In this document: positions 20,920 through 27,964 of the stretch, in pieces
Position numbering within the stretch: the stretch's first letter is position 1
How the letters are laid out: each line of letters begins with the position of its first letter
Source: Hypsibius dujardini
Lineage: Eukaryota > Tardigrada > Eutardigrada > Parachela > Hypsibiidae
Length of the DNA stretch: 27,964 nt
Assembly: GCA_001579985.1 (NCBI GenBank)
Contig: LRSR01014359.1
Coordinates: 1 to 27,964, forward strand
Reading direction: 5' to 3'
The notes under the pieces: model-generated
The model's database searches: none
Told to the model about the DNA's origin: nothing
Seen by the model: only the letters and a program-made list of their open reading frames with translations
Position numbers and translations under genes: made by a program

Positions 20920-22047
20920 ATGAGGGTTTCCGCTCCCGCCAGCTTTCTCTGCGTCTGCTTCGGCTTTTTCGCGCTTTCCTTTCCCGTTCTTGTTTCAGGC
21001 GCTACGGTTATCGTCCGCCCGGCGCAGTTCAATCTGGAGGACTCTGTCACCACCGCCGCCACACCGGAAGGGACCACCATTATCGGGACCACCATCACCA
21101 CGGAGGAGACAGACACGACGACGGAGGGACCAGCCGTCGATCCCACGGAGGCTACCGGGGACCCCGGCAACCAAGCTTCCACAGTCTCGCCGCCCAAGTG
21201 CCTTGTCAAGTGTCGGAAGCCCACGTGGGAGGAGATCCAGCAGAGCCTGGTAAGGACGCTGGATGTGTTGAGGCAGTGGTCGATTGATTGCGCTTGCTTG
21301 ATTGCGCTTGCTTTTGCCTTTTTTGTTGATTGATTGTTGATTGATTGTTTTCCATGTTTATTATTTTATTGTTGATTGTTTGTTCCTGGTTTTTTATACT
21401 AATTGATTATTGGTTGATTTTTGTTTCATCTTGTTTTTTCACCGGTTGATTGTTGATTAGGCTTTTCTGTGTTTATTGGTAGTTAATTTTCACTCTATTG
21501 GTGTTATATTATTCTTTGCCTTATTGCTGGTTGATTGTTGATTGATCGGTGTTATATTTTGGAGTTATTTTACCACCATTTTATTGTGTTTTTTGCGGCT
21601 TATTTTGCTTTTGAACTCATGTTGCTAGTTTATTTTTTTCAGCATGGAACTCAGCGACCCCAATCTGGCCGACCTCTCGGACCGGACTGGCAATATGTGA
21701 CATTGCAGACCAGACCAGACGGCCAGCAGGAGGCGCAGCAATCGGGTGGTGAGCCGGAGGAGGCGGAGGCTCAGCAGCAGAACAACCAGACGCAGGTTCC
21801 CGAGGACCAGGACGAAGACGGCGACCTCTTGGACGGCCCCGATGGCGGACCCTTTGGACCCTTTAGACCCTTCCACGGACGATTCGGTGGCCCGTCTCCC
21901 TTCTTCGGCAGATTCCGTCGCTTCCGTGGACCGTTTTGGCGGCGCTGGAAGCGTTCGGTTGCCGCTCAGAATCCTGCTCCTCTGCACAAGCTCTTCCGGA
22001 AGCGGGTCGCCGGCAACAAGTTTTGGATTTGCGAGCAAACCTGCTGA
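20920..22047 (+). CDS. Secreted protein with acidic and Phe/Arg/Gly-rich cationic parts, not recognised
   Basis: Two exons, 20920-21249 and 21643-22047, join in phase 0 and give 244 residues. Residues 1-27 form a signal peptide: short basic start, hydrophobic core CVCFGFFALSFPVLV, small residues before ATV. Then follow a Thr-rich stretch (44-70, possible O-glycosylation), a CLVKC pair (94-98), a Gln/Glu/Asp-rich acidic region (137-174), and a strongly cationic region (179-214) with repeated PF, GRF and RFR units ending in WRRWKR. A further dibasic site is RKR at 229-231, leaving a C-terminal 13-residue piece ending CEQTC. Dibasic sites in a secreted protein allow prohormone-type cleavage. The cationic aromatic region could also be antimicrobial or a matrix component. 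No family is recognised. The TATA box at 20784 fits regulated, high expression. Confidence 0.7.
21250..21642 (+). other. Intron of the secreted-protein gene
   Basis: This 393-bp intron is T-rich and built largely of TTGATTG/TTGATTGTTGATTG words. It ends in a long polypyrimidine tract and TTTCAG. No nested feature is seen. Confidence 0.75.
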
Positions 22048-23278
22048 CCGGCCCAATCTTTTTTGTAGATTTGTTTTGTTTGATTCCGCTGTGGTTTTTT
22101 AGTCGCTTTCCAGTCTGGACCTCTTATATGTAGAGTAGCTTGTTTTAAACTTTCTATGTGATGTGCCTTTTGGCTCGACTCTGAACGGGTAGATTTGTTT
22201 TTGGGTTCAGGGTTCTTTTTCGGCCGGGTATATTTCAATTTCATGCATATTTTTTAGCTCGAGCTATAATTTGGGTACTCGTGCGCTTGCAATCACAAAA
22301 TGCTGTAATAGGCGAAAACTTTTGGAGTGGTGATTCTGTTCGCGTTTGAAATCGTTGGTAGCAGAAAAAGGAACAGACAGGGGAAGAACCAAGAGAAATT
22401 CTGGACGACATCAGGCAATCAATCGGTGAATTACTTGAGCGAACTCCATTCACATCCTGCAAAAATAAGGACATTTTTTCAAGAACTAAATTTCAAGTTT
22501 CGATTCCGGTTCCGGCGGTTCTGTATCGGAACTATTCGTATATACAGTTAAAATGGAAGCGCCCACACCGCTTGCAAGCAAACAATTGAATTGAAACTTT
22601 TGCTAACGGGAGGAATCAGCGGAATAAGTTACTCGTATTCAAGAAATTAAACAAACAAAAATTATTAATAGTTAATAAAGATATATAATAAAAAAAAAAT
22701 ATAAAGATATATATATATATGTGATTAAAATATTTTTAATATTAACACAATTGAAATCTTGAATGAGGTTTGGTGCAAAATCAACCGCTTAATGACGAAA
22801 GATCCACGTAGCCAGGCATTCAGACATTAAAGCAAACGAAAGTGTGAATCATTAAATTTCACCGTGTTCTAAGCCAGGGTCCGTGATTACAAGATCCTGC
22901 TAGAGTTCTTTCCTTTCATCCAGACCGTGCACTCACATTGAAATTTAAGCACTCAAACTGCATGCCAGCAGTTGAATTGAAACTTTCTAGCGCCAACTTT
23001 TAGTACATTAGCAGAAAAAGCACAATTTGAGAACAAAAACCCGCTGCCAACAAAATCTATGCGAAGCCAATACATTAGACAAGAATAATAAATTTCGGAC
23101 CCCATCCCGAATTCCTCCGATGTGATCACAGACTCCGAGAACGCTGTCATTAAACAATAACGAATAAAAAAAGCACAGAACGACGCAAAAAAATCAGCAC
23201 AAACACGCTCACACGCACACAAAAGTGAAACACAACTTCGAAAACAAGAATCGGCTCCGGCTGCCAGGAAAAGGGACA
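22048..23278. other. Convergent intergenic region
   Basis: This 1.23-kb spacer lies between the secreted-protein gene and the convergent CAP-Gly gene. An AATAAA at 22674-22679 on the plus strand could end the secreted-protein transcript, though it is 630 bp after the stop. 22680-22740 is almost pure A/T. No minus-strand AATAAA was found for the CAP-Gly gene. No further coding region is supported. Confidence 0.5.
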
Positions 23279-26200
23279 TCACCGCGCATCCACCAGATGA
23301 AGACTGCCCTTCCGCTTCCGCGATTCCGGTTCGCTGACGTCAGAGTTGTGCCGTTTGGCACTGTCGTCCGACTCGATGGAGTAGGACGTAGTGGTGGTGG
23401 AGGAAACAGACACACCTTTCGGTTCTCGAGCAGTAGCAGCTTTGAGACATTTATCCAACACAACGGACGAACTCGCCGACGGCGCCGCATCCCCATCCGA
23501 CAAGTTCCTCTTGCTCCGTCCGCTCTCCACCGGTGATGAAGGTGACGACGACGACGCTACCGGTGGCTGTACTGCAATGGCCTCATCTGAGACGGCCTTC
23601 AAGAAGCGTTTCAGCACCACCACTTTCTCTGAGGAGCTCTGGCCGCGTTTCTGCGATATCGAATCATGTCGCTCCGGTGGGACCAACGGCACCTTGAACA
23701 ACTGCCCTCCTGCAGTTGACGATGGGGCTCGCAACGGAGGCGTCGGCGGCGGTGGGACAACGCGCAGGGTGAAGGCAAAGAGTTCCGTGTCGGAACCGGG
23801 ACAGGAGCTGCAGACTTCGTCGCTGGACTCGTCGAAGCTGAGGCGAGCCATCTGCTGGCCGAGCATGCAAGCCAGCGGTGCGGGTCCGACGCAGCGTCGA
23901 CGACGCGCCGGCGGACGGAAACGCGGACTAAAGTCGTCGTCGCTGGAGACGGTGATGCGCTCAATCTCGAGTTCACGGCGTTTACGGTCGGCAACGCGGC
24001 GGCGTCGGCGGTCATTGATGTCGCCGGCGATGGCTTTTACGCGCTTTCGTTGCGGTTGGGCATTGGAAACGACTGTAACGAAAATTGGTCAGCTCGGTAA
24101 GAGTTAACAACAATGTGCGGTGAAAAGGCTTCGGCAGACGATCTAAGTTACAGGATATGACAGACAGGCATACAAACAGACAGGCAAGGAGACCAGGTCG
24201 ACCGATATATAAACAGAGAAACAGACAGATAGACAGACGTACAGACCGGCAAACAAACAGCCAGAGAGCCGACAGACAGACCGACAGAGAGACAGACAGA
24301 CAGCATGAAAGGCAGACGCAGACAGGTAGGTACAGAAAAGCAGAGAGACAAGCAGACAGACACATACAGACACATACACAAATAAACAGCCATACATATT
24401 AACAGACAGATAAATAAACAGACAGCCAGACAGACAGGCATCGAGACAAAACAAACAGCAGAAACATAGACCTACATAAAGCAAACAAGCCTCACAGAGA
24501 GCTCGGCAATCTCCCCAAGAGTGTTAAAGAAGACACACAAAACTCTTAGAAAACCCCTTGACGCGGAAAAAAGCATCCGAAAAAATCATTCCTTACCCTG
24601 TCTCAGATCAGGGATATTTTCATCCAGCTGCGCATTCTTATGAGTCCTCTTTTTCAAAGGGCTGTAATCGGTAGCTCTTGCTTGCTGCCGTGCCATTTTT
24701 CCTTTCGTTCCGGACGAGGAACCGGATGTCACCTCCCTCTTCCCGCGACCGTTCTTCCGCACAGTGAACTGATCAGACACTCCGGGAGTTAAGTTGACCG
24801 GTTGTTTCTGCGTCTTTGCCGCCAGCGAATCCATCCGCTCCGCTCGCTCCAAATGTGACGCACTCTGATTGAGGAACGACGACGTGACCGCAAGTGCCTT
24901 CCGCAGTCGCTTCTCATCGAGCAGCCCCCGCTCCCCTTCTCCTGTAGGCAGCCACGCTGTGAGCAAATCCTTGAAGATGACTTCCGCAGTCAAGAGGTCG
25001 TCCACAGCGGTTTCAATCGCTAACAAACCAGCATCCTTGTTCTTCAACGTTAGAATGGCCTGAGCTTTGAGGACCAGCCCCAGATTGAATTTCAGCGCAG
25101 CGCTGCTGGGACACAAGTGCAGACCGCGTTGGAGTTCCCGCTCGGCCTTGCAGAAATTCCCCTGGGCGTAATGGACTCTGGCTAATGCTAGGTGCTGATG
25201 CAGACCGGATTCGGACGCAGAAGGACGAATTGAGGTTTCGCTCACGACACCCGCAGCGGGGCCGCCTTCCACGGAGCAAGGCTTGTGGCTAGCGTTCGTG
25301 GATGCGTTTTGGACACATTCCGCGACCGGGCAGACCGTCTCCCGAGAGTCATCCCCAATCCCTGTTTTACCGAAAACAGATTTGCTATATTCTTGGAAAT
25401 GATTGTTCCCGGCAACAGATGCTACCGAAACGGGGAGAAAGGCATGCAAAACAGACAGAAGGGCTAACAGACAGACAGAAAGTAAAAAGATTAAAGGTGA
25501 AAAAAAGCTACGAATATGACCAGACAGATGAAGGTTCCGACAACTAAAACAAACTATAAAGGTAGATATTGACTAACCGGATGCAAGATCCTTCCCTCCC
25601 GTTGGTTGATCCTCTTCCAGACTAAGCCCATCTGTGCCTGGCGGTGCAGGTTCTTCTTTTGCGATGCCTGACGAATCAATGACTGCGGGGTACTCGACGG
25701 CTGGTCCGGTATTGGCTAACACCGCAACGTCCTCCAAGTTCGCGATTCCCGAAACCGCTTCTTCGCTAGACACATTTTTTGACAGCTCGTCCAACCTAGC
25801 AGTAAAAAAAAGCCTTGAAAATACTATAAAAATACACCATTTCAATGGACTGCAGCATGAGTTCTTATCGAAAAACCCGGAACAATAATGAACGAGTCAA
25901 TTATTTCCCAATTAGCAACTCAAAACGACATACCGTACGAAAACGCCGCGGTTCTGCTCGCATTGAAAATAGCGCAATCCCGCCACCGATCCGTCAGTTT
26001 CCCCGGTGCCCAGGTCGTCCAGCACCACACCCGCCCATTCACCGGCAGCAAACTTTGTCTCCCCGAGAAACCGGATTTTGCCTCCCTTGTTGCGGTTTAC
26101 GCAGACGTGATCACCCACCATGAATTTGTCCTTAGTACCTGCAAAATTAAGAAAGAAAAAGTCACCGGAGGGACGCACACATACAGTAGTATTATTGCTT

Positions 26201-26998
26201 AACTGCAACTTTTGAACTTAATTTTAATCACTAATAGTTTAACTAATTTTCAATCAAAATAAAATATTGAGAAAAACTTTTAAAATCACTTATAAACTCT
26301 GATCAGATAAATCCCTTTTAATTGATCTAAGCTCTTTTCCCGTACGTTCAATCAACTTGATCAGTTGATTTGAAATAGTTTTACAGTCATTTCAATTAAA
26401 TTAAAAATCAATACGTGTCTGGCGTCTGATCTAAGATTAACTAAAATCTTTTTTAATTCAAATAAAAAGCACACTTGGAATAATTAAATCACTATTCAAA
26501 TTAAACTAATCTAAACAAGACAACGCCTGACGGTTGAACGCTTGTTTGTAATCCAACGCCTGACGGTTGAACGTGAATGCAAGTGACATCGTACACGCAC
26601 CAAGATGGTTGATTGAGTGATCATCGCCGGAAGTGGGCTCGGTTACAACTGGGCCTGTAGAGCTGCTGGGAAAACCATCAATCACATCAGCAACCAAATT
26701 GTTGGACTTGTTAGCGGGACCTGTGACGGAAAATGACCAATTAGTCATGAGACACCGAATACCAACAACTGAAAAAATTTCTACCCAAAACTTAGATAAC
26801 ACACAGAAAACGATCGTTCAACCCACCAATCAATCAAACACATCAATGTGAAAATAAACAATGTTCGCAGCGTCACTCACCTGAGACGCCTTCGGCGGTG
26901 GTGACACTTATAGCCGTAGAAGTATTTGCTGTACTTGTACGGAGCAAGCTGCTGACCCGGGGTGAGCCGAGGAGAAGAGCGGGTTTGGTCTCAACCAT
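23279..26998 (-). CDS. CAP-Gly domain protein fused to a CTR9-like TPR segment
   Basis: Six exons join in frame: 26998-26881, 26720-26601, 26138-25934, 25795-25578, 25421-24597 and 24072-23279, giving 759 residues. An in-frame TAA at 27004-27002 supports the start. Residues 84-150 are a CAP-Gly domain of the CLIP type: [20 protein letters not shown], then [12 protein letters not shown] and GVFVR. CAP-Gly domains bind microtubule plus-end proteins and EEY/F tails. The usual GKNDG motif reads GETDG here. Residues 294-415 resemble the last TPR part of CTR9, the PAF1-complex scaffold, with the same spacing: [32 protein letters not shown], then LKNKD, AVDDL and the [10 protein letters not shown] helix. 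Residues 496-759 are basic and Ser/Pro-rich, with RRRRR and RSKR clusters that could act as nuclear signals. The exons are supported by phase and splice sites. The fusion itself is inference, and two separate genes remain possible. Confidence 0.72.
24073..24596 (-). other. Last intron of the CAP-Gly/CTR9-like gene
   Basis: This 524-bp intron is mostly a tetranucleotide array (24158-24446). The donor is GTAAGG at 24596 and the acceptor TTACAG ends at 24073 on the minus strand. Overlapping open frames rich in Cys, Leu, Ser and Val are repeat artefacts. Confidence 0.8.
24158..24446 (+). repeat. (CAGA)n array (CTGT on the sense strand of the host gene)
   Basis: About 290 bp of degenerate CAGA repeats inside the last intron of the minus-strand CAP-Gly gene, so the transcript carries CUGU. 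Confidence 0.93.
26521..26573. repeat. 20-bp direct repeat pair
   Basis: The 20-bp word starting CAACGCCTGACGG occurs at 26521-26540 and exactly again at 26554-26573, 33 bp apart, in the intron between exons 2 and 3 of the CAP-Gly gene. Confidence 0.85.
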
Positions 26999-27300
26999 TT
27001 TTTAGATCTCGCTGATGGGAGAATTCAGGTTAAACTTCTTTCTCCCAATCCAACCACACATTTGAGACCAAAGGGAATAACATGCGAAACACCCGGTGAT
27101 AAAATTAAATACTTTTTGGGCAATATATTATTATCAATAATTTCCGATAAATAGGTAGGAATTAAGTTTTACTCCAGGAAATCTCGTTCGCAGATTCATC
27201 AGCGTGTGAAAATTAAGACCGCGCACATTGCATTGCAATTGCAGCCAAGTTTACGTAATGAATTGAACTGAACTGACTGAATGCGTTGATACGGGTTACT

Positions 27301-27316
27301 CCAACAGGTGGCGCTG
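27301..27316 (+). promoter_or_regulatory. CTCF-like motif, copy 1
   Basis: CCAACAGGTGGCGCTG includes AGGTGGCGC, the core reported for Drosophila CTCF, and fits the vertebrate CCASNAGRKGGCRC-type consensus. It lies about 300 bp upstream of the CAP-Gly gene start. Confidence 0.5.
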
Positions 27317-27393
27317 TGTATTCCTATTCCTAGCCCTTTCAGTCCGAGGATGACCGTGAACTGAACTGACTGAATGAGGTGATACGGGTTACT

Positions 27394-27409
27394 CCAGCAG
27401 GTGGCGCTG
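27394..27409 (+). promoter_or_regulatory. CTCF-like motif, copy 2
   Basis: CCAGCAGGTGGCGCTG has the same orientation as copy 1 and starts exactly 93 bp later. It matches the vertebrate consensus slightly better than copy 1 because of the G at position 4. Confidence 0.5.
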
Positions 27410-27964
27410 TGTATTCCTATTCCTAGCCCTTTCAGTCCGAGCATGACCGAACCGCTGACCTCTTGTCGGTTTAAGATCTTCATATTTTTAATGCCAGATG
27501 TTGCGTAAACAACCGTAACAACGATCCACGTTGTCCGTATAGGAACAATATCAAACCTACCAGATTGCTCTCGTCAGGTTTGCAGTGCTAGAACTTTCGG
27601 GTGGTGGTTAACCTGTGGGCATCTGTTTTTCCCACGGATCATACTATCATGCGTTCAAACTTCCGATGCAATCTGTTAAAACGTTACCTACTCCAAAGGT
27701 ACTATTACGGCTTCGTTGTGCATATTTTCATTATCTTCAAATATATCCATAATAATGCGGTTATCATTGGTACCTTTTTACAAAGGAGCAATGTTCGCGG
27801 ACTTGCGGGGCACCAACTAATGCGAGTACCTTTAATCGCGCTAGCTGGAAAAACCGCTCGAAAACACAGTTCGCTTCTTTCGCAAGATTAGGCACAAGTA
27901 CTATGTACTCTAGTACCTCGAGAGACAAAGCCGTGCCCCCGAGTCCCATGCTGACCACATGCGT

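Larger units (their letters stand above)
27264..27449. repeat. 93-bp tandem duplication
   Basis: Copies at 27264-27356 and 27357-27449 differ at only a handful of positions. The period of 93 is divisible by three, which is why a minus-strand frame stays open through both copies with a repeated peptide. Each copy contains one CTCF-like word. Confidence 0.92.
26999..27964. other. Upstream region of the CAP-Gly gene
   Basis: These 966 bp run to the window end and presumably include the promoter of the minus-strand CAP-Gly gene. They hold a 93-bp tandem duplication (27264-27449) with CTCF-like motifs. From 27450 to 27964 I see no supported gene. Open frames there have no recognised domain. Confidence 0.5.

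Noticed and set aside
21746-22102. Alternative Arg/Ser-rich frame in exon 2 of the secreted-protein gene
   Set aside because: The phase-0 junction from exon 1 leads to the other frame, which gives a structured layout ending in a stop; the alternative needs an unsupported splice site.
24157-24484. CRISPR-like or other regular repeat array
   Set aside because: The repeats are contiguous tetranucleotides without unique spacers, in a eukaryotic intron.
25013-25449. An independent gene start at the ATG near 25449 for the CTR9-like exon
   Set aside because: An acceptor (CGGTAG ending at 25422) lies a few codons later and its phase fits the preceding CAP-Gly exon, so a shared gene is preferred; not fully excluded.
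27199-27483. Minus-strand ORF with a repeated peptide upstream of the CAP-Gly gene
   Set aside because: The 93-bp duplication happens to preserve the frame; there is no domain and the region is better explained as a duplicated non-coding unit.
27764-27958. Minus-strand ORF of 64 codons at the window end
   Set aside because: No recognised domain, no splice or polyadenylation context, and too short to call alone.

Overview
This is nuclear DNA of an animal. All recognisable genes are split by short GT-AG introns, mostly 60-400 bp. The gene set (nischarin, mitoribosomal S18A, ATP23, sorbitol dehydrogenase, NUP93, a CAP-Gly protein) is eukaryotic, and nischarin points to Metazoa. The genome looks compact, and (CAGA)n/(CTGT)n tetranucleotide arrays sit in many introns. 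A small invertebrate fits; a tardigrade is a guess from general impression and is not shown by the sequence. Exon junctions were joined by hand, and in every recognised gene the reading frame is kept across all junctions.

Layout. 152-2092 (+): 3' part of a short nischarin-like LRR gene whose 5' end lies outside the window. 2093-3257: intergenic, with a foldback repeat. 3258-4492 (-): mitochondrial ribosomal protein S18A, 2 exons. 4493-4924: a head-to-head promoter region shared with ATP23. 4925-6971 (+): ATP23 metalloprotease, 7 exons. 8014-10580 (+): sorbitol dehydrogenase, 12 exons. 11213-11495 (-): a small unrecognised two-exon gene converging on it. 11496-13597: repeat-rich spacer holding a 21-bp tandem repeat, a near-perfect 42-bp-stem hairpin and an 18-bp minisatellite. 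13598-19841 (+): NUP93, 8 exons, with a complete MITE in its 2-kb third intron. 20920-22047 (+): an unrecognised secreted protein behind a TATA box. 23279-26998 (-): a six-exon gene that joins a CAP-Gly domain to a segment resembling the C-terminal TPR region of CTR9. 26999-27964: its upstream region, with a 93-bp tandem duplication in which each copy carries a CTCF-like motif.

The genes do not form one pathway. The clearest functional link is the divergent pair MRPS18A/ATP23: both products act in mitochondria, one in translation and one in processing and assembly of the ATP synthase. The most unusual items are the CAP-Gly/CTR9-like chimera, the secreted acidic-then-cationic protein with dibasic sites, the paired CTCF-like motifs, and the complementary (CTGT)n and (CAGA)n arrays flanking exons 3-9 of the sorbitol dehydrogenase gene.
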